Shown: in pieces, positions 32,897 through 43,444 of the stretch | How the letters are laid out: every line of letters starts with the position of its first letter | Position numbering within the stretch: position 1 is the first letter of the stretch | DNA from: Peltaster fructicola | Taxonomy: Eukaryota > Ascomycota > Dothideomycetes | Direction: 5' to 3' | Length of the DNA stretch: 64,000 nucleotides | NCBI GenBank assembly: GCA_001592805.2 | Contig: CP051141.1 | Location: 2,046,001 to 2,110,000 of the forward strand | Program-made: the position numbers and the translations under genes | Notes under the pieces: generated by a model | What the model saw: only the letters and a program-made list of their open reading frames with translations | Database searches by the model: none | What the model was told of the DNA's origin: nothing

Positions 32897-35092
32897 TCAC
32901 CGACCTTCTGCTCGTTTCACCAAGGCCTCGTCCAGAAGAACAGGCTCATAGACACCACGATCAGCCTTGCTCTGCACCCACACAAGATCACCTTTCAGGT
33001 ATGCCACAACACCTCCTTTACCTGATGCGCTCGCCGTTATCCTGAAGAGAGGCAGGCCGGTGACTGGATGTGCCTCCCGCAGCGGCAGCAGCGATAGATC
33101 CTCTTCAGCACACCATGCTTCCACAATATCCTTGAAGTCAACTACAACCTGTTCTTCGATGCGTCTTGTGGAAGTGGTGGTCTTGGGTTTGGTGGCTTTC
33201 GCTATCGGTCTTGCCGGTCCTGCTGCTGGTAGTGCCAGAAGATTCATCGACTTGCCGGAGTCGTGTAGCGCAAGAGCATCTTGAATCATTCGTGTCCCGT
33301 TCGCCCAGCCTTTCACGACATCCTCACATCTGGAAAGCGAGTCTGGTATCTGTTGTCTCCACCACGCACACCATTGTTCAATCTCGTCGAAGCTGGCTTC
33401 GGGCAGTTTCAGCCAGGTATGTAGTGTGGACAGCCATTTCGGGAAAAACTCTGCGGCGAGTAATCGTGCGAGTATGTCCGCCTTGAGGTACTTTTGCCAG
33501 ATCAGGACGTTCTCTAGTGGAGTCATGTCTTGGTCTGATGGGTCGATTTCGAACTCTGATGTCAAGTGCATGGCCAGCCTAGGTAGTAAGTACTTCACAA
33601 GTAGCTGAGCGAGCTCACCGTGAAGCAAATCGACAAAGTCCGACAAGCCAGCGACCAATCCTGATGCTATGTTCCAGCCACTCAGCACTTGTCGAAGCTT
33701 TCGTTTCACTTCTCCTAGTAAGCTCTCTGCCTCGTTGAGATCGAGCTGATATGGTGGCAGGACCGGCAGCCACTGAAAAAGCCATGACGAGGGTTGTGCG
33801 TGTTTGAGCGTGACGGTCTTGTGGTGGTGTGTCCTTTTTCGTGGATCCCACGCTTGCAAAGAAGTGATAAGCTTGGGAACGATGAGTCGATCGATCACAT
33901 GTGAGAGGATGAACTTTGGAAGCAGTGGCTTCCATGCTTGCACAAGGTCAATCATCGGCTGTGCTTCTAGGACGTTCCAATCTCTGACTGCAGTTCGGAC
34001 TTGTGGTAGCCATATCGTATATAGCATGCTCTCGTAACATGTGGTGTTGGTGGACTGCACTGTAGCCGTCTCGTTGTCGAGCTCAAGCCGTGCAGCAGCA
34101 CGCGTCAGTTCGTCCTGTGATTGCCCAAGCAGGAGAGTGAGCTGTGTCAGGTCCTGCGTCAGGAAGGTTGGTGACTTCAGAGGTTCCCAGTCGAGCATGA
34201 GATTCTTAAACGTTGGCAAGATCTTGGCCACAGCAGCCTCTGGCAGACCTTGCCGCTCGATCTGATGCTTGAATGTCGTTTGGATATCCATGAGCTGTGC
34301 AATCGTGGTCTGCCACTCGTCCAGGGCATCGCTCTTTCGCTCATTCGGAAACAGAGCTGCGATAGCATCGACTAATGTCTTCATCGTCGTGATCTCGTCA
34401 TTCATCTGCTCAATCTCAACAGCATGCTGGCCTTCGTGCTCTTCCAAGTAGATCTTCTGCTCTTGTAGTCCATGCCAGGCATCGATAAATGCTTCGAGTT
34501 CGAGTCGTTCACGCTTCTCGATCTTCTCGCGCTCAACTTCATTGCCATCTCTTTCCTCAACCATTTGAGACATCAACCCAGCAGCACTCGTCAACATCTT
34601 CTGCTCAGACTGTGTGGCATCTAGAATACTTCCAAGCATAGTAGCAGGCACTTCCAGACCAGGGGCAGCAGCCTGCACATCTGCCACAGTTCGATATTTG
34701 ACCTTGGTTTTACGACCTGTAGACTGCCCATTGGAAGGACCTCCAGTTGTAGCATCGCCACGTCTCCGTCGCTCTCGTCGCTTCTTTCGCTCTTCTTCGC
34801 TGCTGTCTTCGTATTCCTCACCTCTCATCTCTGCTCTTCTCTTTTCCTCGGCTTTGGCCTGATCAGTCTTCTCCTTGACAGCTCCAACACCAGCTCCTTG
34901 AGGTCGCAGCTTGACTTCGATCGGATTGACAATGCCCTCTCCATCCTTTCCGAGGCCCTGGCCTTCCTTGTATCCCATTCTTGCCATCATCCTCTCAGCG
35001 AATGACAGCTTGCCAGCACCGCCCAGTTTGGGAGCCTTGTGAGGGCCGTCGCCGCCATGCGCGTGTTTTCTCTTCGATCCGATGCCCTCCAT
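32897..35092 (-). CDS. G-patch splicing factor, TFP11/Ntr1-like
   Basis: Orthologues (TFIP11, yeast Ntr1/Spp382) activate the helicase Prp43 to take apart the intron-lariat spliceosome in the nucleus. Single exon, 731 residues. The G-patch is at about 30-60: MMARMGYKEGQGLGKDGEGI, with the conserved glycine spacing. A charged basic stretch follows (EERKKRRERRRRGD). The GCFC domain occupies about 250-560, recognised by LWLPQ-type, LVQAWKPLLPKFIL and WDPRK motifs. The C-terminal part, VVDFKDIVEAWCAEEDLSLLPLREAH, closes as in TFIP11. It is divergent from the allantoate-type permease with 421 bases between starts. Confidence 0.92.
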   Translation of the reverse strand: MEGIGSKRKHAHGGDGPHKAPKLGGAGKLSFAERMMARMGYKEGQGLGKDGEGIVNPIEVKLRPQGAGVGAVKEKTDQAKAEEKRRAEMRGEEYEDSSEEERKKRRERRRRGDATTGGPSNGQSTGRKTKVKYRTVADVQAAAPGLEVPATMLGSILDATQSEQKMLTSAAGLMSQMVEERDGNEVEREKIEKRERLELEAFIDAWHGLQEQKIYLEEHEGQHAVEIEQMNDEITTMKTLVDAIAALFPNERKSDALDEWQTTIAQLMDIQTTFKHQIERQGLPEAAVAKILPTFKNLMLDWEPLKSPTFLTQDLTQLTLLLGQSQDELTRAAARLELDNETATVQSTNTTCYESMLYTIWLPQVRTAVRDWNVLEAQPMIDLVQAWKPLLPKFILSHVIDRLIVPKLITSLQAWDPRKRTHHHKTVTLKHAQPSSWLFQWLPVLPPYQLDLNEAESLLGEVKRKLRQVLSGWNIASGLVAGLSDFVDLLHGELAQLLVKYLLPRLAMHLTSEFEIDPSDQDMTPLENVLIWQKYLKADILARLLAAEFFPKWLSTLHTWLKLPEASFDEIEQWCAWWRQQIPDSLSRCEDVVKGWANGTRMIQDALALHDSGKSMNLLALPAAGPARPIAKATKPKTTTSTRRIEEQVVVDFKDIVEAWCAEEDLSLLPLREAHPVTGLPLFRITASASGKGGVVAYLKGDLVWVQSKADRGVYEPVLLDEALVKRAEGR

Positions 35093-35513
35093 GATGCTCT
35101 TGGAACACGCGCCTACGCGCTTCAGCAGGTTTGAGTAACAGTGTAATGATCAAGTTCGTCACTGGAAATTGTGTATGACATCCACCTTACACATGACTCG
35201 TGTGCACATCACCTCACTCCAATCTAGCAGACACGCGGGAGTGAGATCCTTGGCTACCTCATCACGCCATCGTTCGTGCTTCTGACATGTTCTCACTGTC
35301 CAATCAACAGCACTCGTTCCTATATCGATGAGAGCATTTCCACTGACTCTAGCGTCATACGGTCAAGTATGCCGTTTGATGCCATCCTCAAGCACGGTAG
35401 CGCTGCGTGGCTGTTGCATGGATCATCGCTGGCCATGATGCTTGTTCCACACATATAGCCATTGTCTCCTCCGTTTTGTCTTCACGTATCTGGTCATCTC
35501 AGTCCTGCCCAGC
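35093..35513. promoter_or_regulatory. divergent promoter region, splicing factor and permease
   Basis: 421 bases between two opposite start codons. It must hold both promoters; no specific box is clear. Confidence 0.4.
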
Positions 35514-37086
35514 ATGTCATCTGAAAAAGCTAATAGCGGTGCATTGGACCACGCCAATACTTCAACAGATTCCAGCAGCGAGATCGAGAGCTACGCCATC
35601 AATGAACGAGCTTTCGTTCGTAAGCTCGACTGGAGACTCGTACCTGGGATTGCTCTGCTCTACCTCCTGTCGTTCTTGGATCGAGCTAATGTCGCCAATG
35701 CTACACTGTTTAGCCTCAACGATGAGCTTGGCATGGACAATGGACAATACCTGAACGGCCTGACGCTCTTCTTCGTTGGATACGTCCTGCTAGAGGTCTT
35801 TTGGAATGTGATCCTCAAGCGCATTGGCCCAAAGGCATGGTTGCCCACCATTGGTGTCGTCTGGGGCATTGTCTCTCTGTTGCAAGGCTTCATACAAAAC
35901 AAGCCTGGTGTCTCTGGTGTCGCTGGCTTCTATGCCGTTCGATTCTTTCTCGGTGTAACAGAAGGTGGTCTGTTTCCTGGCGCAGTGTTCTACTTGTCGA
36001 TGTGGTACAAGAGAAATGAGAGACAGTTTCGAATTGCATTGTTCTTCAGCATGGCCTCCCTGGCGGGTGCCTTTGGTGGCATTCTCGCCTATGGCATTGG
36101 CTATATGGGCGGTGTTGGCGGCTATGCTGGCTGGAGGTAAGTGGTGTCAGCGTATACATAGCATGCAGCTGACCTGCGAACAGATGGATCTTTATCATTG
36201 AGGGCATCTTAACGATCATCCTCGCAGCTGCTGGATACTGGTATATTGCAGATTGGCCGTCAAAAGCGAAATTCCTCAATGAGAACGAAAGGGCCTATGT
36301 CTATGCGCGACTGAAGGCAGACAGTGATGCTACGAACAACGAGGGATTCAGCTGGCGGAACGTCGCCATAGCTCTTAAGGACCCGAAAGTCTGGTTGTAC
36401 TGTGCTGGTTATCATACTCTGAGTCTGCCGCTCTATACTCTATCTCTCTTCTTGGTATGTGTCAATTTGTTCATGGAACTTGGCTAACACAGGCGCAGCC
36501 ATCTATCATCAAATCCCTAGGCTATACCGCAGCAAATGCACAATTGCTCACCATCCCACCATATGCCCTAGCAACTATCCTTACAGCCCTCTACGCATGG
36601 GTCTCCGAGCGCAGCGGTAGACGAGCACCATTCATTATCTTCTCAAACTTCGTTGCAGTCATCGGATATGCTATACTCATCTCGAACACCGATCCTACTG
36701 GCCGACCAGGCGTCAGTTATGTAGGTACCTTCTTCGCAGCAGCCGGCATCTATCCATCAGTCGCTATGACCCTCAGCTGGCCGGCTATCAACGTCAGTGG
36801 TCAGACGAAACGTGCAACAGCTGGTGCGCTGCAGATCACCATTGGCAACATTGGAGCGATCATCGGAACACAAATATATCGTGCCGCGTATGGACCAAGA
36901 TACGTCCCTGGTCACAGCACAGCTCTGGGTTATATGCTTGGCAATGTCGTCGTCACTAGCACTCTGTGGTACGTCTTGTCGAGGATCAACAAGAAGCGTG
37001 ATGCTGCCGATGCAGTAGCAAATGGAGCTGAGATCGAAGGAGAGTGGCAGGGCGATGCCGATCCACGATGGCGGTTCAGCACATAA
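35514..37086 (+). CDS. MFS permease, allantoate/nicotinate (Dal5/Tna1) type
   Basis: Plasma-membrane uptake carrier for small organic anions or vitamins in the anion:cation symporter family; substrate unknown. Exons 35514-36136, 36184-36454 and 36499-37086 (introns 47 and 44) give 493 residues with twelve helices. Family features: KLDWRLVPGIALLYLLSFLDRANVANA at the first helix, VRFFLGVTEGGLFPGAVFYLS, and LFLPSIIKSLGYTAANAQLL across the second junction. An alternative AG six bases earlier in the second intron would add AQ, but it sits too close to the CTAAC branch site. The C-terminal tail is short and hydrophilic. Confidence 0.9.
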
Positions 37087-37761
37087 GAGAGATACGATCT
37101 TGGTTGTTACATCTGCAATAGCTCGTGTACTTCACTCTCTCCCTAAAGAGCAATGCTGCGCGTGCTTGAGGTGGTAGAAGTCTTCTGCGTTGAGCTGCAA
37201 GTGTTGTTCAACATCTCAAGGTTTTGGTACTGTAGTCTTGGCCCGGCAGTAGTTGTCCTGCGTCCGGTGGTAAGAAGTGAGCCTATACATGTGGGTCACC
37301 ATTTGATGCACTGTGGCTTGGTAGTCACCAGCTACAGCATCGACATACGTAGCAATTTATAGGTAGGAGAAGCATGCAATTGATAAGATTACAAAATCGA
37401 AGTTATGCTAGTCGTTAATGGTCATCAAGTGTGAATGGATCTGATCCAATGGTCTTGGTCGTCAATCGTAGTGTTGTATGCAAGATCGTCATGAGTAGCT
37501 GAGCCTAGCTCGTCCTGTCCGTCAATGAGCGCTCGCAAGAAAAGAAACAAGTAAGCAATGCGAAGTGCCATACGACTGATCCTGATATCCAAGATGGTCA
37601 TGGTATGGGACGGCAGATGTAGATTGACTTGTGGAGTTGAGGTTGAGCCCGGCACTCTAATTGTTGTCCCTGTTTCAGTGATGACAGCCTTATGAGACTA
37701 CAACGCCCTCTGACCAGGCAATGATCCAGGTCCCTCTACGAGGCGTGTAACTGACGGACGC
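37087..37761. other. intergenic between convergent genes, 675 bases
   Basis: Holds the 3' ends of the permease and the Cnn_1N gene. AT-rich patches at 37340-37430 could be polyadenylation regions. No gene recognised. Confidence 0.4.
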
Positions 37762-40331
37762 CTAGATCCAAGCGAGTCTGCCGGGAGACGCAGCGTCCTT
37801 AACACTACTGCGTCTACGGCTCTTTTTATTCGATGGTGTCGTCGTTTTGGATCGCTCGAGTCCAGCTATCGCTTTGAAGCTACCTCTCCTGTTGAAGAAG
37901 CCCTTCTTCTCAGTGGCGTTGTCTATGGCAGGAGTGGTAGTGCGCACTTCCGATGCAGTGCGTGTTCGTGATGAAACAGGCGTTTGTGCACCACTGTTTG
38001 GTGTCGATGTCACCTTCGGACTGTCAACGCCATGCCCATTTGCACGTCTCATCTCCTTAGGAATGACGTTGATGTAGGCTGAGCTAGGTGTACTGGTTAA
38101 GGTCGGTAAGGTTGGACGAGTTGGTGTCGTTCCAGGTTGCGCTTCACGCGAGTCTGGGACGTTGTCAGTGCCGTGCGAGCTACTCAACCGACGGAAGAGT
38201 TGCTGTGTCTTTTGCGTGAGTGTCGGTCTGGCTGGTGAGGCAGACACCCGGTCTACACCACGACTGGGAGGCTTGCTCTGCAGAGGCAGTGCTTCTGGAG
38301 ACATCGGCCGTGCTCCTCGAACATGAGTCGTTCTACTGCTCGACGATGTTGACATATATGAGACCGGACTCGCAAGATCTGCTCGTGGACTTCGCCCGTG
38401 GACCGCAGGGAAGTCAGTTGTCAACATTGGAGGCATGTTCGGGCTCGTGCCTGCTCTGGTCAAATCCGGCTTACGAGCATGACCATTTGCAGCAGAACTT
38501 GACTTGCGACGTGCTGATTTGCGCACTGCTTCTGGGGAGGAGAGATCGTCGGCGCCAATGTACCTGTCGGCCACCGAGGTCTTGTTCTGTTTCAAGAACC
38601 TGGAAGGCGTGCCAGTCAGGATCGAGCCACCATCCGGATAGCCGAAGTACTCAGAAGATCCTAGATGGCGAAGAACGGAAGGCTCCTCGTCACTAGAAGC
38701 AGAAAGCGCATCCTCAGCATGGTAGACAGTGCTGAGACCAGTCTTGCGATACTCCAGGTTACTAACAAATGCAGAGTTTAGCTCGACCGAGGATCGCATC
38801 TGCTTAGGTGCGGTACGCAGTGCTGTGTCGTATGGGTCCAAGGCTTTCTTGTGCAACGGTGAGCCATCATGAACACTCTTCTCTCCAATAATGGTCGATC
38901 GAGAGGAGCGCAGCAGACGTTCTTTGCTGCACTATCAGGACTTGGTGATAGCATTGGCTCGCCGAAAATGGGACCACCGAAAGAGGTGGGCGTGCGAGAG
39001 CTACGTCGGGAGTCGGATGGCTGTGTGGTATGAGGTCTGAAAGGTAGATCTTCGCGCAGCAAGTCGAGAGGTTGGAAGAGAGGACTAGCCAAAGCATCAT
39101 TTAGCGATCGATACTGTTCGGCTGGTGGAATGGCGGTAGTTGCTGGTGAATTGGTCCGGACGGATCCTAAGGACGGTTGCATAGTCGGAGCCTTCGATGG
39201 TGTGTCGTCCAGTACATTATGACCATCGATCCATTGGCTCACTCGACTGATACTTGCTTGACGAGTGTGAGAGCCCATGGACAGAGCTGCTTCTTCTGCA
39301 GGCTCCCAAGCATGGCGATCAGGACTGACCTTCTTGGGACTGTAAAGGCTCGGAAAACTGCTCTCACTGAGATTGCTCAGCCGTGGTGAGTTCAACGGCA
39401 CATCGTCATCTTCGATAGTGCTCGTATGTCTCGAAAGAATCGACTGGAAGCTCTTCACAGGATGTAGCTGCCTCGCATTCTCAAGGAAGACGGTACGTAG
39501 AGCTTGGGTGCTTGGCTTATCCTGCTTAAGGAACAACGGTTGTCGTCTACCCTTGAATGGACTGTCATTGCTTAGGACCTCATTGAGATCTCGCGAAGCA
39601 GCTGCTGTCGGGCTGGACGACACGTCCCTGGGTGTTTTGCTCGGCTTCTTGGCTGGAGATGGCGTGGGAGCCTGCTCGTGCGTCTCAGTACCAGCATAGC
39701 CAGAATCGGCATGAATGGTCGATGCTCTCGTCACACTATGACGGTCGTCCTCCAGCGTCTCAATCTTCTCTTCAAGCTCTGCAATCTTCTCTTCGTTCTC
39801 ATAGATGATGTTGACAGCCTCATGTATAGCCTTGTCGCGTTTCTCAAGCTCGTCCACGAGCTCGCTGTTGATACGCAGCAGCTCTGTATGCTCAGATTGT
39901 ATCTCTTCTGCTCTTTGCACACTTTCACGCATGCGCTCGATTTCTAGATTCAGCTTCTTCTCGCGTGCCCTTCGATGGTCGAGTTCGAGTTTGAGGTGGA
40001 AGTTCTCCTTGTTAAGGCGATCGATCTGCTCGTCGAGCTGTCTGACTCCCGGAGCCCGTCTTCGCGCGCTGTTGTCCTCGGCGCCATGTTTCGTGTCGGG
40101 TGCTAGAGGTGAGCTGTCATAGAGACGAGCTGATGTGTGTTTGCTGTCTCCTTCCGTGATGAAGATATCATCGTCGCGACCTGTCGTCTGAGGACCAAAG
40201 TCTGACTGTCGTGATCGCTTTGGTCGTGCGTTACGCGCCCGTCGCTCCTGTAGCCGTTCCTGAAGGTATTGTGAGGCGGGAAACACGTTTGGCTGGTCTT
40301 GTCTTGAGGGTCTAGGTCGTGCTTGCGCCAT
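37762..40331 (-). CDS. centrosomin N-motif (Cnn_1N) coiled-coil protein, frame shifted once
   Basis: The Cnn_1N motif recruits gamma-tubulin complexes to microtubule-organising sites; this suggests a role at spindle pole bodies or septal sites. The motif and coiled coil are at about residues 100-200 (QLDEQIDRLNKENFHLKLEL, LLRINSELVDELEKRDKAI). The rest is Ser/Pro-rich and disordered, with a basic C-terminus (NKKSRRRSSVK). The frame breaks at about 38925: the first frame ends with DSAAKN followed by unlikely Cys-rich sequence, while the other frame continues KERLLRSSRSTIIGEKSVHDG to 37762. Adding one A to the AAA complementary to 38923-38925 gives DSAAKERLL and 856 residues. It is much shorter than Mto1/ApsB, so a distinct fungal paralogue is likely. 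Confidence 0.8.
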
Positions 40332-41806
40332 ACTAGCAGTGACGCCTCCGGCCTTGTTGTAGTTTCGTTGTCAGAAGACAGTGTGCGTGCGTGCGACTAC
40401 TGCTCCTATCCTTAGGTACGCATATGAAGTTGGTCTTTGGTGGCAGTATTAGGGTCGATTGGAAGAGACCGTGGTGACCAATGGAGAGGATTGTTTGGGG
40501 TTTTGTTGGCCCAGCCAGTCACAGTAGGCGCGTAGGTGGTTGTGTTGCCCGCCTCATTAGAACCTGGCTAGGCGGAATGGTGAAACAGACAGAAGACAAG
40601 AGTCACTGCAGCATCAGCGACATGTAGGAGAGTGGGCAGTCTGGAGTGTTGATGAGCGCATTCCCCTCGTTGGCTAGGCGGAGATCGATGTGTTGCAGGA
40701 ATCTGTAGGTGTCGAAAATCGACCGTTAGCATGGTTCATAGCGTCTTGAACTCCTTTCACCGTGCATGATAAGTGTGTGCTAGCATGCAACACTTGCATT
40801 CGAAACCACACTGCCACACCGAACAAGGGACAGCTTGTATTCATCGCTGTGCCGCCGCTTCTTTCGCGACAGAACATTCTGTGGTAGCTCAAATGAGTAT
40901 GGATACACTGCTGTGTCACTATCACAGATGCATTCTCACCGTCTGAACAGCGTCCGACGAAAAAACTGCAGCAGGTCCACAGCACACAAGCCTGCTGAAT
41001 TTCATGTTTTGAAACATGGCACAAGGTGGAGCAACATGTCTGATGCCGTGTTCCCAGATCAGCTTCCAGGATGGTCGAGCTGCAGGAACTCACTGCACCT
41101 CTCGTGCGATATGACATGCCACGAAGTTTTGCTGCAGCCTCGGATAATATAGCACCTCGCGGCTGTCATAATATGCATCTAGTTGCAGCGATGGCGCCAA
41201 TGCTTTCCCGGACGAAGTGCGCTATGGGCGTGATGTGCGCATGAAGATGTCATGTAGCTCGTACTCGGCGTGAGACTTGTGCAAGAGGTTGCGTATGCGA
41301 CTGACGCTTCGAAGACTGACCAGGATGTCGTAGTCAATCTGGAAGATGGGTGTCAGGTAGTATGTCTAATGCTGCAGAGTTGGCCTGAAGTGAGTATTGG
41401 TCGCTCTGTGGTTAGCTCAACCCGGTCGTACCCTCGCCTTCAGACAACCACATCATCAGACTCGCAGTCTACTCAAGAGGCTTGGACTGTCAGTGAGTTG
41501 GCACGTCGACATCGCACTTCCCTGAGCTACCAGCACCTTGCATATCAGGCATGCAGCGTAGCACCAGAAGCACAGCGTTGTTAAATGCTACCCTTGCCGG
41601 CAGAACCGTAGATCATTACTCAGTACAGGCGATACAGCTTTCCCAATCGTCGAGATGGTGGACAAACGGCAGCAGCTCGAGCTGAAGGATGTCGTGGCGA
41701 CACTCTCAGGTCGTCCTCTTCCCTGAGCGCTTTCTTTCTCAGCACTTCATACGACACGGAGCACTTCCACTCATACCAGGCGCAGCAGCTCACAAGCTAG
41801 CAAGGC
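40332..41806. other. intergenic, divergent promoters, 1.5 kb
   Basis: Between the Cnn_1N gene (minus) and the sugar-type permease (plus). Short frames at 40674-41117 and 41270-41584 lack protein character. No repeat, RNA gene or mobile element recognised. Confidence 0.4.
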
Positions 41807-43444
41807 ATGGCGACAACAACGCCTACAGGGAACAATCCATTGGCCATGTTTCCACCTCCCAGATACATCTCGGCGAGTATACTATGCGCGTTTGGTGGCT
41901 TCTTGCTTGGGTAAGAGAACTGCTGCAGGCACTTTGGTCTCACTGAAACCCACAGCATCGACACCAGTATCATCGGTCCAACCACGATCATGAAGAGCTT
42001 TGTCAGTGACTTCGGTACACTCTCATCAGCCGTTCATGGTTTGATCGTGTCCATGATCCTGTTGTCAGCAGCAGTGTCCTCGTTCTTCGCCGGCAAATTG
42101 GCCGACTCATTAGGACGTGTTCCTGCTATCGCTCTCGGTGCTGCAGTCTTGTGCCTTGGAGTCGCCCTCGAGGCCGGAGCCGTACACATTGGTATGTTCG
42201 CAGCTGGAAGACTCATCGAAGGATTTGGTTATGGCGCATTCTTCGCCACACAGACTGTGTAAGTGGTCCAGCAGTCGTTCGCTCAGCACTAATACCATCA
42301 GCTATATCTGCGAGATCTCGCCACCAACTGTGCGTGGGCCTCTCACATCGTTGCCGCAGTTCCTCATCTGTGTTGGGCTGGTAGTTGGCTACTTTACTTG
42401 CTATGGCACTGCCAGTTTGCCAGGGTCACTCTCATGGCGCTTACCGTTCATCGTCTTGGCCGTACTGTCGGCGCTGTATGTCGTGTTGACGTTGAGCTTG
42501 CTACCCGCTTCACCTCGCTGGCTGATCGAGAACGGCAGACAGAATGAAGCCGACAAGATCTGGGATATGCTCGAAATCAAGCACGAAGACAGACTTGTCG
42601 TGGAGCAGGAGATCCGCCTCGAGCAGGTCAACGAAATCGTCGAGACGACAGCTGCACATTCAGCTCCGAGCAGTGCAACATTCAAGGACATGTTTACGCC
42701 AGAGACTCGAGAACGCACGATGTTGGCCGTCTTCATGATGGGGTTCCTGCAGCTCTGCGGCATTGATGCTGTGCTATACGTGAGTTTGTTCTCTTGCTGC
42801 TTATATCACGCTCACAATAGCAGTACGCACCATTGCTGTTTCAACAAGCTGGTCTCGCATCCGAAGAAGCGTCTTTCCTCGCGTCTGGAGTCTCAGGCAT
42901 TGCTATTGTGGTATCGAGCGTGCCAGCATTACTGCTCGCGGACAGATGGGGTCGCAGAACCAGCGTTCTGATCGGTGGTATAAGCCTGAGCGTGACCATG
43001 GCGCTTATGGCAGCACTCTACGCTGCGAACACTGTTCACGCTGGCGAAGGTACCGCCCGCTTTATCGTGATCGCCTGCATCTACGTCTACTGCATCACCG
43101 TGGCTGCGACATGGGGAGTCACAATCAAGGTATATGCGCCAGAGATACAGCCTCAGCAGACTCGTGCGCAGGCGACAAGTCTTGCCTATGGTGTCAATTG
43201 GCTAGCCAACTGGTTCGTGGTCTTCGTATCGCCGATTATGTTAGAAAGAAGCTCGTCGGCTGCGTACTTCCTCTTTGCGGCCTGTACAGCGATTGCAACC
43301 GTGGTCTGCTTCGTGTTTATGGTCGAGACTAGAGGGGCAGCATTAGACGAGGTCGAGGAAAGGTTCAAGCTCGCCAGTGAATGTCGACGCTTGTTGGTTA
43401 GCAAGATGCTGAGCAGTGCGTTGAGGCGGAGACAAACAGGATGA
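41807..43444 (+). CDS. MFS sugar-porter-type permease
   Basis: Probable hexose, polyol or quinate-like symporter in the plasma membrane. Four exons, 41807-41910, 41956-42258, 42302-42779 and 42824-43444, with introns of 45, 43 and 44 bases, give 501 residues. Sugar-porter signatures: FGGFLLGIDTSIIGP at helix 1, KLADSLGRVPAI (GRR-like), AGRLIEGFGYGAF, PASPRWLIENGR after helix 6, DRWGRRTSVLIGG in the second half, and VETRGAALDEVEERF (PETKG-like, with Val for Pro). The changed PETKG and GRR motifs indicate a divergent member. Substrate cannot be predicted. Confidence 0.9.
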
